The position numbers and the translations under genes are program-made. The notes beneath the pieces are model-generated. The model was not told the origin of the DNA and ran no database searches. It worked only from the letters and a program-made list of their open reading frames with translations. Below, in pieces: positions 27,872 through 36,594 of a DNA stretch of 51,915 nucleotides. Origin of the DNA: Gammaproteobacteria bacterium (GTDB lineage Bacteria; Pseudomonadota; Gammaproteobacteria; JAKEHO01); contig JAPUIX010000028.1 of the NCBI GenBank assembly GCA_027296625.1, positions 1-51,915 of the forward strand, written 5' to 3'. Numbering within the stretch: position 1 is the stretch's first letter; each line of letters begins with the position of its first letter.

Positions 27872-28621
27872 ATGGAAACCAAACTGGATGGCAAAGTGGC
27901 GTTAGTAACGGGCGGCACTGGCGGGATCGGCTTTGCCATCTGCAAGCAGTTGGCCGCTTCCGGCGCACGTGTTGCGACCAACTATCGTAATGAAGGGAAG
28001 GCCCACACCGTGCAACGGGCCTTGAAAGCGGAAAGTTACGAGCTTGCTATCTTTAAAGGTGACGTTACCGATTTTGACGAATGCGGAAATATGGTCGCGG
28101 AGATTGAACAAGCCCTCGGTCCCATTGACATCCTGGTGAACTGCGCTGGTATCACTATGGACACCACGCTGCGCAAGATGACCAAGGAACAATGGCGCGG
28201 AGTACTGAACACCAATCTGGACAGCGTATTCAATGTCACCCGCCATTTAGTGCAGGGGATGACCGAGCGGGGATTTGGTCGGATCATCAATATCTCATCC
28301 ATCAACGCACAGAAAGGGCAGATTGGACAGACAAATTACTCTGCGGCCAAGGCCGGGATGCACGGATTCTCAATGGCGCTGGCCCAGGAGGTTGCGCGCA
28401 AGGGCGTCACTGTCAACACTGTATCGCCTGGCTACATTGCAACAGACATGGTGATGGCGGTTGCCGATGAAATCAGAGACAAGATCGTTGCACAGATCCC
28501 TGTGGGCCGCCTCGGTAAGCCCGAAGAGGTCGCTGCTGTCGTTGACTTTTTGGCATCGGACACGGCAGCCTTCATCACCGGCGCAGATATCTCAGTCAAC
28601 GGCGGTCACCACATGATGTGA
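27872..28621 (+). CDS. phaB: Acetoacetyl-CoA reductase, first copy
   Basis: This NADPH-dependent SDR reduces acetoacetyl-CoA to (R)-3-hydroxybutyryl-CoA, the PHB monomer. From ATG 27872 it has 249 residues, the usual PhaB length. It keeps the canonical nucleotide loop TGGTGGIG, NCAGIT, the Ser of NISSINAQKGQ, the catalytic YSAAK and the C-terminal GADISVNGGHHMM typical of PhaB. The frame is open from 27821 inside phaA, but ATG 27872 follows the phaA stop by five bases with GGAG upstream. A second paralogue lies downstream of phaR. Confidence 0.95.
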   Translation: METKLDGKVALVTGGTGGIGFAICKQLAASGARVATNYRNEGKAHTVQRALKAESYELAIFKGDVTDFDECGNMVAEIEQALGPIDILVNCAGITMDTTLRKMTKEQWRGVLNTNLDSVFNVTRHLVQGMTERGFGRIINISSINAQKGQIGQTNYSAAKAGMHGFSMALAQEVARKGVTVNTVSPGYIATDMVMAVADEIRDKIVAQIPVGRLGKPEEVAAVVDFLASDTAAFITGADISVNGGHHMM

Positions 28622-28654
28622 GGCCCCATACACGATTAAACAGAAGGCCAGATC

Positions 28655-29170
28655 ATGAGCGACAAACGCGTTATAAAGAAATACCCAAATCGGCGTCTCT
28701 ACGACACCGAAATCAGCAAGTACATCACGCTAGCCGATATTAGACGGCTAGTACTTGATCAAGTCGACTTCACAGTAAGAGATGCGAAGACTGATGAGGA
28801 TATCACTCGGAATACCCTGCTACAGGTCATTATGGAGGAAGAAGAAGACGGAGAGCCCATCTTCACGACTGACATCCTTACAAAGATCATCCGTTTCTAT
28901 GGCGACGCCGTGCAGGGGCTTGCCACGGATTTCCTGCAACGAAGCCTTACAATGTTCGTTGAACAGCAACAACGCTACCAGGAGCAGCTGCGCGACGCCG
29001 TGACCAGCAATCCAATTGCGGCGATGACGGAACTGACGGAGCGAAACCTTGCGCTCTGGAAACAAATGCAAAAATCCTTCTTTGAAGCCGCTGGCATGTC
29101 CACAGACCTGACACAAAGTACTCCTGCTGAAGAAAGCATAGATTCGCCTGCCCACAATGACACCAAATAA
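28655..29170 (+). CDS. phaR: Polyhydroxyalkanoate synthesis repressor PhaR
   Basis: PhaR binds PHA granules and DNA: as polymer accumulates it leaves its operators, and phasin and synthesis genes are expressed. The 171-residue protein has the diagnostic N-terminal DNA-binding domain (RVIKKYPNRRLYDTEISKYI, residues 5-24, and ITLADIRRLVLDQVDF). The PHB accumulation regulatory domain follows (about 75-115, FTTDILTKIIRFYGDAVQG) and then a Gln-rich helix. It is in an operon with phaA and phaB, 33 bases after phaB. Matching TGC-N3-GCA elements lie before phaA, phaP and phaE. Confidence 0.95.
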   Translation: MSDKRVIKKYPNRRLYDTEISKYITLADIRRLVLDQVDFTVRDAKTDEDITRNTLLQVIMEEEEDGEPIFTTDILTKIIRFYGDAVQGLATDFLQRSLTMFVEQQQRYQEQLRDAVTSNPIAAMTELTERNLALWKQMQKSFFEAAGMSTDLTQSTPAEESIDSPAHNDTK

Positions 29171-29242
29171 CGCGCTGACAGCGGCGCGTTGCGCGATAGC
29201 GACTATCTATTCTATTTCCCTATTTTAACGAGGATACAACCT

Positions 29243-30043
29243 ATGCTGGAACGCAGCACTCGGGAAAACGGCCATGAACCGGCGGCTGGAGTTAGGCGCT
29301 CTACGGTAAGGGTTGCGCTCGTAACCGGGGGCACCGGTAGGATCGGTACGGAAATCTGCAAAAATCTGGCAGAGCTCGGAAACCAAGTGATTGCGACCTA
29401 CTTGGGGTCAGAAGAAACGCAAGCGACGGATTGGCAACGCGCACGCCGATCGGCAGGGTGCGATATTCACTTGGTTGAATGCGATGTGAGCAATTTCGAT
29501 GCCTGTGCCAGGATGGCCGAGACCGTTGAATCACGCTATGAATCGGTAGACATACTCATTAACTGTGCAGGGATCACCCGAGACAAGACCTTGGGAAAAA
29601 TGGAAAAGGATCACTGGCATGCTGTGCTGGATACGAACCTTGACAGTGTGTTTAACGTCACGAGGAATGTGATAGACGGAATGATACGTCGAGGCTACGG
29701 TCGGATCGTAAACATCTCGTCCGTCAACGGCCAAAAGGGCCAGTTCGGTCAAACCAACTATGCCGCGGCCAAAGCGGGAATGCACGGCTTTACCAAGTCG
29801 CTGGCCAGGGAGGTCGCCAGCTGCGGTATCACCGTAAACACTGTGTCCCCAGGCTACGTGGACACGCACCTGCTTAAGGCCATTCCTGACCCGATCCGCC
29901 AAGATATCGTCAGCAAGATCCCCATGGGCCGCCTCGCGAAGCCGGAAGAGATTGCCTGGGTGGTGGCTTTTCTGGCGTCCGAGGAGAGCACCTACATTAC
30001 AGGCGCAAACATCGCTGTAAATGGCGGCCTCTTTATGGTCTGA
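29243..30043 (+). CDS. phaB: Acetoacetyl-CoA reductase, second copy with altered nucleotide loop
   Basis: The 266-residue SDR paralogue is clearly PhaB-like: NCAGITRDKTLGKMEKDHWH, NISSVNGQKGQFGQTNYAAA then K, and the C-terminal GANIAVNGGLFMV. It differs from the first copy in a charged N-terminal extension of about 20 residues and in the nucleotide loop, which reads TGGTGRIG, with Arg where the TGxxxGIG motif has Gly. The catalytic Asn, Ser, Tyr and Lys remain. ATG 29243 has GAGGAT upstream and is preferred over a TTG at 29189. It lies 72 bases after phaR in the same direction, and phaP follows. Confidence 0.9.
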   Translation: MLERSTRENGHEPAAGVRRSTVRVALVTGGTGRIGTEICKNLAELGNQVIATYLGSEETQATDWQRARRSAGCDIHLVECDVSNFDACARMAETVESRYESVDILINCAGITRDKTLGKMEKDHWHAVLDTNLDSVFNVTRNVIDGMIRRGYGRIVNISSVNGQKGQFGQTNYAAAKAGMHGFTKSLAREVASCGITVNTVSPGYVDTHLLKAIPDPIRQDIVSKIPMGRLAKPEEIAWVVAFLASEESTYITGANIAVNGGLFMV

Positions 30044-30082
30044 GCAGGTCCCTCGCCCTATTAATCTCAAGCAAAAAAAGCG

Positions 30083-30136
30083 TTGACATTGCCATTTGAG
30101 TGGGCTATTGTGCATTGCAGCAATGGTGCATTGCAC
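30083..30136 (+). promoter_or_regulatory. phaP promoter with two PhaR-type operators
   Basis: A sigma-70-like promoter reads TTGACA (30083-30088), a 17-base spacer and TATTGT (30106-30111). Overlapping the -10 box and the start region are two direct copies of GTGCATTGCA (30110-30119 and 30126-30135), 16 bases apart, each an inverted repeat TGC-ATT-GCA. A repressor bound here would block initiation. With phaR two genes upstream and the phasin gene 54 bases downstream, these are the best candidate PhaR sites in the window. Confidence 0.75.
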
Positions 30137-30189
30137 AAACATGTTAGAGAAATAATACCTTTATTATCAATAACTTAGGAGTTTACACC

Positions 30190-30564
30190 ATGCAAACCGA
30201 ACTATTTGACCAGTGGACCAAGTTCAGCAAGACCTCATTTGGCGCCCTTAAAGAACTGGGTGAAATCAACGCCAAGGCCATCGAAAAACTCACCGAGCAG
30301 CAGCTCGCCCTGGTGACTACCTGGGCGGAAGGCAGCGTTAAGCAGCTCACGCTTTTGGGTGAGGCCAAGGGCTACAATGACGTGTTTGCCGGCCAGTCCG
30401 AGCTTGCCGCCGAGTACAGCAATAAACTATTGGGCGTTGCCCGCAAGACTGCAGACGCCCTGACTGAATCCAAGGATGAATTCACCACTTGGGTCGAAAA
30501 AGGTGTGGAGAGCGCGACGGTTAATCCATTCACCAAGCCTTCTACCTCCAAGAAGGCTGCTTAA
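30190..30564 (+). CDS. phaP: Phasin (PHA granule surface protein)
   Basis: Phasins coat PHA granules and control their number and size. The 124-residue protein is almost wholly amphipathic helix, with typical segments FDQWTKFSKTSFGALKELGE, AIEKLTEQQLALVTTW and VARKTADALTESKDEF, and a Lys/Ser-rich tail (PSTSKKAA). It has a strong AGGAG ribosome site, its own promoter with PhaR-type operators and a strong terminator, consistent with a highly expressed single-gene unit. It belongs to the phasin_2/TIGR01841-like group from memory. There are no cysteines or signal peptide. Confidence 0.93.
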   Translation: MQTELFDQWTKFSKTSFGALKELGEINAKAIEKLTEQQLALVTTWAEGSVKQLTLLGEAKGYNDVFAGQSELAAEYSNKLLGVARKTADALTESKDEFTTWVEKGVESATVNPFTKPSTSKKAA

Positions 30565-30589
30565 GTCAACCACCTGACCTCCGTGTGGG

Positions 30590-30621
30590 CCCGTATCCTT
30601 CCTCAGGATACGGGTTTTTTT
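30590..30621 (+). terminator. Rho-independent terminator of phaP
   Basis: CCCGTATCC (30590-30598) pairs perfectly with GGATACGGG (30606-30614) around a seven-base loop, and seven T residues follow (30615-30621). It begins 26 bases after the phaP stop. Confidence 0.95.
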
Positions 30622-30709
30622 AAGGCGAGACTAGCCGCGGGCGATACGAACCCTATTCGAGCCTGATCGGGTTGAGCTGGATTTGGAGGTGATGGCCTAG
30701 GATACTGGA

Positions 30710-33118
30710 TCAGTTTAGTGTTTCGTCGTCACTTAACCGATCCATGATGTTGGTCACGGCTCTGTCAAATAAGGAGTTGGAAGGCGCCTCTATGATCGTG
30801 ACGCTCCCACGACGAAACTCGATTGCAAGTCCATACAGTGTCTTGGTGGCCACTTTCATACCTTGCCGATCGGTGAACAGGTATTCACCCGTGTCGGGGC
30901 TGACATAGGTGAGCCGCGCTCGTTTACTCGTACCGTCTTCCGCGAAGAACGCAAGCCACGTGCCGACCTGCAGTCCCGTAACCATGTCAATATAATGTTC
31001 CTCGATGGCGCCGGTTGCATCATCCCGTGTATCGTAACCAAGCACAATCTCTTCGACTTCGACCTGCCCTTCTTTCAGAAGCTCGGTCATCTCGGGTGGC
31101 AATCCGGATAAGTCAAACTCACTTCCTTTAACAGCCTTTTCTTCCGCTTGGTGGGCTGCCATGTCTTGCGCCTGCTTTTTCTCTCGATCTTCAACTTTAT
31201 CCGTGTGTGCTGCTGACATCTCGTCGAGTGCAGACTCAACCTGTCCCCTCGCCGTATTAGCTTGACTCCTGCCTAATCCAGAAGTGTTTGATATGAGCCT
31301 AACCGCCGCAATATGGCGCCTTGCCAGTCTCCCAAAGAACCGCTTGCGATCTGTTGGATCGATGGACGTTAGATTCAGCCCGGAATTCAAGAGCTTAAGT
31401 AAGCGCGGCAGCAGCTTGACCAGCTTATTTCGATCCTCTGCTGTGCGTTTGGGTGAAATACTCCAGATAAGCTCATCCATGGTCTCAATAGCTGCTTTCC
31501 ACGCAGGGCTGTCTTCACCTTTCTTGACGCACGTTACAAATAAAGCCTGCTTCCAGTGATTCGCTAAGAATTGTCTTTCGAATTCACCGACATCCTTTTC
31601 ACTGATTCTTCGTTTTAGCTCATCGCGCACCAAAGCTTTTGCGAGGTTAAGCTGCTCCTTTGCGTGAATAGCTATTGCCGATTGCTCAGCTCTCTCTCTT
31701 GCTTTCTTCTCCTCGTCGGCAACAAATTCATCCAACTCGTCTGCAAGCTCAGCAAATATATTGACGTTGTCATCAAACTCATCAAGGATACGGTGGACGA
31801 CACTGTGGACCTTCTTATAGAGACTGTCATCCTGATCATGGTCCTCGCTCCACCCGATGGCCGCATCGGCGAGCGTATTGAGCAGCCGGCGTGCGGGATG
31901 GGATTTCTTTGAGAATAACGCCTTGTCGAGCAAAGCTACCTTTAAAACAGGTATCTGCAATCTACCAATCAAGGCTTTCATCGTATCCGGGACGCTTTCA
32001 TCGTCAAGGATGTAATCAAACAGCATAGCCACGATATCGATGGTCATATCATCTGCATGGCTTATGCTGTTTGCTGCGCTGATCGCTTTGAGATCCCTCA
32101 GAATATTGACTGAACCATTCTCAAGTGCTGACAGATCAAATGCATCATTCTCACCGATTACGGATTCAGCATTCCCATGCTGTAGCTTCGTTAGGACATC
32201 AACTATGGGCACACCTTGACCATGCGTCTGGCCTCCATGCTGAGATGCCTCGCCCCTTGCGATATTGGCTGACATCAACTGTTGCAAAGTACTCAATATA
32301 TCGTGTTCACTCGGTCCCGACCTACCCGCCTGCCCACCACTGGCAGAAGAATGATCCTGCGTTTTCGATTGCTCGGAACCGCGCTTTTTCGAACGGCTGC
32401 TAAGCCGCGGGCGAATCGAAGGAAGGACTTCCTTTTTCACAAGGTGATCGTTAATTTGTTGGTAAACCCCATCCACCTCGTTCGCAATGTATTTACTAAA
32501 CAGCCTGAGGATAACAATCCGCACGTCGGTCCTTGATTCAATCTCTTTACAGGCTTCTTTCAACGCAAAACATATAACCTCCGGGCTCATTGGATGATCG
32601 GCCTTTTCAAGCCCCGGATCATTTAGCAGAAGCCCCATCCTTCTATTCAGACCAAATAATTCCTGTTTGCAGCTCGTCTTAATCGACGCGATCATGTTCT
32701 CTATTGCAAGAGCCTCTTCGAGGTCATCGTCCTCGAGTAAGCTCAGTTCCAATTCATCATCATCTGAGCTGGCCTCATCAGATCCTTCTTCGCCGTTTCT
32801 GTTGCGCTTGGCCTCTTTATTAAATCCATCGAGGTAGTGTTGCCTAAACTCCTCCTCTATGGCATTCCGTTTTGCTCGCAGCTCCTGCATTGCATCGTAA
32901 TACACCCTTCGCAACGCGTCATCTTGCGTCTTATCACCGAGATCGCAGAGAGCATCCTGTACCTTATCCAGTATGCTTCTGATGGACTGCGGAAGGCGTT
33001 CCACTGCCATGTCCCGACAGTCGTGCAACAGGCTAATCGATTCTGTTGGGCTCAGTCGGCGGACCGAGTCCTTGTAGTCATCCATACGGATGACATTCTC
33101 TTGCGCTCTAGCTGCCAT
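30710..33118 (-). CDS. DUF1631 family protein
   Basis: The 802-residue, highly charged, mostly helical cytoplasmic protein fits DUF1631 proteins of gammaproteobacteria: N-terminal LLHDCRDMAVERLPQSIRSI, a DDELELSLLEDDDLEE acidic stretch near 130, DILSTLQQLM, and VDIVAMLFDYILDDESVPD-type segments in the middle. The last 130 residues (QVGTWLAFFAEDGTSKRARL, then YVSPDTGEYLFTDRQGMKVA) resemble a PilZ-like beta domain, so cyclic-di-GMP binding is conceivable; I do not see a clear RxxxR motif at its start. The function is unknown. It is divergent from the SPOR lipoprotein, with a long control region between. Confidence 0.82.
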   Translation of the reverse strand: MAARAQENVIRMDDYKDSVRRLSPTESISLLHDCRDMAVERLPQSIRSILDKVQDALCDLGDKTQDDALRRVYYDAMQELRAKRNAIEEEFRQHYLDGFNKEAKRNRNGEEGSDEASSDDDELELSLLEDDDLEEALAIENMIASIKTSCKQELFGLNRRMGLLLNDPGLEKADHPMSPEVICFALKEACKEIESRTDVRIVILRLFSKYIANEVDGVYQQINDHLVKKEVLPSIRPRLSSRSKKRGSEQSKTQDHSSASGGQAGRSGPSEHDILSTLQQLMSANIARGEASQHGGQTHGQGVPIVDVLTKLQHGNAESVIGENDAFDLSALENGSVNILRDLKAISAANSISHADDMTIDIVAMLFDYILDDESVPDTMKALIGRLQIPVLKVALLDKALFSKKSHPARRLLNTLADAAIGWSEDHDQDDSLYKKVHSVVHRILDEFDDNVNIFAELADELDEFVADEEKKARERAEQSAIAIHAKEQLNLAKALVRDELKRRISEKDVGEFERQFLANHWKQALFVTCVKKGEDSPAWKAAIETMDELIWSISPKRTAEDRNKLVKLLPRLLKLLNSGLNLTSIDPTDRKRFFGRLARRHIAAVRLISNTSGLGRSQANTARGQVESALDEMSAAHTDKVEDREKKQAQDMAAHQAEEKAVKGSEFDLSGLPPEMTELLKEGQVEVEEIVLGYDTRDDATGAIEEHYIDMVTGLQVGTWLAFFAEDGTSKRARLTYVSPDTGEYLFTDRQGMKVATKTLYGLAIEFRRGSVTIIEAPSNSLFDRAVTNIMDRLSDDETLN

Positions 33119-33228
33119 GGTCAGTTATCCATAGAGAAGACAGAGTTATCCGAAGCTAAGTATAGGAAAATGTTGAATAATTCATGAATCTGATTGTGCG
33201 ACCCTGATCACAATAATGGTTTTTCGAC

Positions 33229-33244
33229 TGTGATCGAGTTCACA
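33229..33244. promoter_or_regulatory. CRP/Vfr-type palindrome, distal site
   Basis: TGTGATCGAGTTCACA is an exact match to the TGTGA-N6-TCACA core recognised by CRP and Vfr. It lies 110 bases upstream of the DUF1631 start and about 240 bases upstream of the lipoprotein start, so it could serve either divergent gene. No crp gene is in the window. Confidence 0.6.
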
Positions 33245-33387
33245 AAACGCCAAAAGGTCGACAGGCCTTCAACATTCAAACAACGTTATAAATGGCACAA
33301 GCTGAGCGGGTAGTCTGTCTGTCGATCCTTGCCAACCACGCCGTCACGCCACCGCTCTCCCGGGCTGAAGCCCTCGCCGGGCCCAAC

Positions 33388-33403
33388 TGTGATCAACATC
33401 ACA
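33388..33403. promoter_or_regulatory. CRP/Vfr-type palindrome, proximal site
   Basis: TGTGATCAACATCACA again matches TGTGA-N6-TCACA exactly. Its centre is about 90 bases before the lipoprotein start, a usual distance for an activator site. Its centre is 159 bases from that of the distal site, so looping or independent regulation of the divergent genes is possible. Confidence 0.6.
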
Positions 33404-33484
33404 ATTTTACGACTCAAATCAGCGAGCGACCTGCCCGTAGGTTACGTTTATTACTGGTAGAAAGCTCTAACCCGGTGGGTACTC

Positions 33485-34279
33485 ATGATGGCGAATCTAA
33501 AGGCAAGCATCGCTATTGTCGCAATCTGCTTTAGTCTCGGCGGCTGCGCAGCGCCCCTTATCGTCCAGTTGGCGTCCACCGTGGGTAGCAGCATTTCCTA
33601 CAGCAAGACTGGCAAAGGCCCAATCGATCACGTGATCTCCCATATAGCGGAACAAGATTGCAAACTATTCCGCATCTTGGACGGAGAAACCATATGCGTG
33701 CCATATGAGGAGGACGAGGAGGAACTCGCGGAAGAAGGTACGGTGCTCGCCGAGAATGACCCGTTAAGCGAAGACACAACAGCCGTAGCGACAACAGAAA
33801 ATGACACTGCGCTGGGCGACACTGAGGAGCCAGTTGAAGATGCTACAGCCGTGGCAATAGCGGATCATGCCGCTGCGCCTGTCGAAAGCGAACAGTCAAT
33901 GGAAGCAACGACGCCGGTGGTGATGCCCCCTCAGCCCAATAACATACCCATGGAGAAGCCACCTACCGATAACAGGGTTGTCGAAGTGCACATGCCTTCA
34001 CAAAATCCGTCAAAAGCGGCTAAACCAAAGCTTTATCTTGTCATCGGCAGTTTTCGTCAACTTGACATCGCAGCGGATCAACATGATCGCTATGCGAACT
34101 TCAATCCAATTATCACGACCGCAGAAGTAAATGGGAAACGTCATTATCGGGTAGTCGTTGGTCCACACGACGCCAAACAACTTCGCCAGGTCCGAAAGCA
34201 ACTCGCTGCGGCCGGGGTGACCGACAGCTGGCCCACCAAGATTTCGCTATCCTCAATGCGGGTAGCGCTTGCGCTCTAG
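33485..34279 (+). CDS. SPOR-domain-like lipoprotein
   Basis: The 264-residue protein has a lipoprotein signal ending in the lipobox LGGC (Cys21). Residues about 22-75 form a small conserved segment (APLIVQLASTVGSSISYSKT, DCKLFRILDGETIC). A long acidic, Thr/Val/Ala-rich linker follows (about 76-170), then a SPOR-like peptidoglycan-binding domain (about 178-255, KLYLVIGSFRQLDIAADQHD and HYRVVVGPHDAKQLRQVRKQ). It is probably outer-membrane-anchored and reaches denuded septal glycan. ATG-ATG at 33485 has a poor ribosome site. Two CRP-type sites precede it, which is unusual for such a protein. Confidence 0.8.
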   Translation: MMANLKASIAIVAICFSLGGCAAPLIVQLASTVGSSISYSKTGKGPIDHVISHIAEQDCKLFRILDGETICVPYEEDEEELAEEGTVLAENDPLSEDTTAVATTENDTALGDTEEPVEDATAVAIADHAAAPVESEQSMEATTPVVMPPQPNNIPMEKPPTDNRVVEVHMPSQNPSKAAKPKLYLVIGSFRQLDIAADQHDRYANFNPIITTAEVNGKRHYRVVVGPHDAKQLRQVRKQLAAAGVTDSWPTKISLSSMRVALAL

Positions 34280-34338
34280 TACAAGGTCATTAGGCTCATG
34301 GTGAAGGCGGGCCTGATGCAAACCCAACTAGACTTTAT

Positions 34339-35406
34339 TTAAGTCCGTTCGTCCAACCACTCCCCAATGGCGGGTGGTACCATTCCCTGGGCTTTGCCAC
34401 TCACATAGATCCCGATGTGTCCCCCCGGGAACTCCAGCACTGTATAGTCCTTCGTACCGACATACTCCTTAAGCGCAATGGAAGAGGCGGGTGGCACCAA
34501 GTGGTCAGCAGCGGCATAGATATTAAGCACCGGCACGGTGATGTCCTTAAGATCCACATTGCGATCACCTATCTTGACGGTGCCTTTAATGAGGCCATTC
34601 TGTTGATAGAAATCTTTGGTGAACTGCCGAAAGGCTTCGCCCGCCTGGTCAGGACTATCTAATATCCACTTCTCCATACGCATAAAATTCTTGGCCTTCT
34701 CTGGATCATCCAACATATTAACCAGGTCAATGTATTTCTGCCCCATTAGTCTGAAAGGTTTCAGGGACACGAACGTCCAGTTAAGCAATTCCCCGGGGAT
34801 ATTCCCCATGGTGTCCACCATAAGATCGACATCCACTTTTCGGACCCAATGACTCAATAGATCCATGGGCGTGTGAAAATCGACAGGCGTCACCATCGTG
34901 ATGAGGTTGCGGACCTTCTGCATGTGCAGGGCGGTGTAGCATAAGCTGAAGGTGCCACCCTGACAGATGCCGAGCAGATTGATCGCCTCCAGGCTATGAC
35001 GTTTGCGGATAACATCTACGCAACGGTCAATATAGCCATCAATGTAGTCGGTTAGTGTGAGGAACTTGTCTGCCCCGTCCGGGTAACCCCAGTCGATCAG
35101 ATAAACATCAAGACCCGCATCGAGTAGTCCTTGGACCATGGAGCGGCCTTCCTGCAGGTCGGCGATGTAGGGGCGATTGACGAGCGCATAGACAATTAAA
35201 ACGGGTATCGGGTTACACACGCGTTCGGCGCGCGGCTTGAACCGGTAAAGGGCGAGCTTGTCCTCGAAATACACTCCCTCTTTGGGGGTGACGCCGACAT
35301 CGATCTCCCCAATCTCGCTAAGCGTCTTCAGACCATGAGCGAGCTTGGTGTTAAATTCTTGGATCTCCTGGAGCGCCTGGTCCGGTCTTATTTGAAACGG
35401 CATCAT
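34339..35406 (-). CDS. phaC: Class III polyhydroxyalkanoate synthase subunit PhaC
   Basis: PhaC polymerises (R)-3-hydroxyacyl-CoA into PHA. At 355 residues it has the short class III length, as in Allochromatium. The lipase-like box GICQGG holds the nucleophile Cys148. The other catalytic residues are Asp301 in AADHLVPP and His330 in GGHIGIYVSG, one residue offset from the A. vinosum triad as I recall it. The ATG-ATG start overlaps the phaE stop by four bases, so the two subunits are translationally coupled. It is convergent with the SPOR lipoprotein. Confidence 0.96.
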   Translation of the reverse strand: MMPFQIRPDQALQEIQEFNTKLAHGLKTLSEIGEIDVGVTPKEGVYFEDKLALYRFKPRAERVCNPIPVLIVYALVNRPYIADLQEGRSMVQGLLDAGLDVYLIDWGYPDGADKFLTLTDYIDGYIDRCVDVIRKRHSLEAINLLGICQGGTFSLCYTALHMQKVRNLITMVTPVDFHTPMDLLSHWVRKVDVDLMVDTMGNIPGELLNWTFVSLKPFRLMGQKYIDLVNMLDDPEKAKNFMRMEKWILDSPDQAGEAFRQFTKDFYQQNGLIKGTVKIGDRNVDLKDITVPVLNIYAAADHLVPPASSIALKEYVGTKDYTVLEFPGGHIGIYVSGKAQGMVPPAIGEWLDERT

Positions 35407-36521
35407 GATGTGCGCCCCGTGCTTTTGGTCACCCGTCTTTTTCTCTTGACCGTCGCTTTCTTCCTGCCCGACCTGCTTCGCGTTACCGGCTCGGTTCGCG
35501 TTGGGGTCCGGCGTTTGGGAGTGATTCCGGCGCTGCCTTGAAGCTCGGCCTTCAGGGCGTTCAGTTCGGCCCGCACGGCCTTAAGTTCCCGACGCAGTTC
35601 CTGCTGTCGAGATTGGACGGTGTCAAAGTCGGTCCGGCTTGGCATATTCATTCCGCCAAGCGCCTCATCCACCATAGAGCGGCCCCGGTGCTTCAGTACC
35701 ATCAGTGCATTAACCAGCCGACCGTAAAGCTCGGCGTATTCTTCAGTAAGTACAAACTCAGCATACGCCGCTTCGCTGCAGTCCACCCAGAGGTCATAGA
35801 CCTCGCGGAGACTCTTTAGATCCTTGCCCTCCTCCGCGATGTCCACAATCTTTTGCTTAAGGTGCTCTAGGGCATCGATTCCGACCTTGCCAAACGCATT
35901 GACATATTCGTACATCGCCGTTTGATACTCACCGCCTAGCCGCAACCATTCCTGCACCTGCTCTTGCGACTCGCGCGTGTAGCCGACACCGGGCACCGAT
36001 AGAAATCGGTCCGCAGCGCTTCTCACGCCCTCGGGCTTTAGCCCTTTCAAGATGTCGCCCGGTAACACGGACATGGACGATACCGTCCGTCGCCAGGTAT
36101 CCAATGGCAGTGTCCAGAATCCGTCCATTCCGCGCATGGCATCACTCACACCCGCGTGGGACTTCTCGATGGACGCTGTCATCTGGGCAAATCTGGAATC
36201 CAATTGCTCTACCCAATACTCAGATGACCCTGTGGTTTCAGCCATATCATGCAAGAACTTGGTGAACTCGTCTGAGATCGCAAAGAACGCCTTGGCCTGA
36301 TCAATCACGTGAGTGAAAAAATCATACGACTCGCCAGGTGCCGCCGGGGCAACGGCCTTCCACCAGTGATCGAGGGCCTCAGCCCAGGCGGCGCCCGCCA
36401 TGCCGCCCGGCACCTGTTCCTCACGGGCCTTTTGGCTTAGCGAAGCCCACGCGTCCCAGTACTGGCGCTGCGCTTCCAGCCATTCGGGGTTCCAAAACGG
36501 CAAGGTCGTCTTTTCGTCCAT
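35403..36521 (-). CDS. phaE: Class III polyhydroxyalkanoate synthase subunit PhaE
   Basis: PhaE is the non-catalytic partner that activates class III PhaC. The 372-residue, Trp-rich helical protein has typical PhaE segments: FWNPEWLEAQRQYWDAWASL at the N-terminus and VPGVGYTRESQEQVQEWLRL in the middle. Further on come AEYAELYGRLVNALMVLKHR and a basic C-terminal tail of Arg, Lys and Thr (about 335-372). ATG 36521 is preferred to the GTG at 36536. The gene precedes phaC with a four-base overlap and follows acs on the same strand; a TGC-N3-GCA element lies in the acs-phaE gap. Confidence 0.94.
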   Translation of the reverse strand: MDEKTTLPFWNPEWLEAQRQYWDAWASLSQKAREEQVPGGMAGAAWAEALDHWWKAVAPAAPGESYDFFTHVIDQAKAFFAISDEFTKFLHDMAETTGSSEYWVEQLDSRFAQMTASIEKSHAGVSDAMRGMDGFWTLPLDTWRRTVSSMSVLPGDILKGLKPEGVRSAADRFLSVPGVGYTRESQEQVQEWLRLGGEYQTAMYEYVNAFGKVGIDALEHLKQKIVDIAEEGKDLKSLREVYDLWVDCSEAAYAEFVLTEEYAELYGRLVNALMVLKHRGRSMVDEALGGMNMPSRTDFDTVQSRQQELRRELKAVRAELNALKAELQGSAGITPKRRTPTRTEPVTRSRSGRKKATVKRKRRVTKSTGRTS

Positions 36522-36594
36522 TTTCGAAGAAACCACAATCGCGCTTCAGGCAACGAAGCCCATCGGCGGCGGTATTATTTAGCTAACACGTCAA

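Larger units (their letters stand above)
33119..33484. other. Intergenic region between the DUF1631 and SPOR-lipoprotein genes
   Basis: No gene is supported in these 366 bases. The region carries two exact TGTGA-N6-TCACA palindromes (listed separately), a perfect ATTCATGAAT palindrome near 33180, and a GC-rich hairpin GGGCT-GA-AGCCC near 33365. It probably contains promoters for both divergent genes. Confidence 0.5.
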
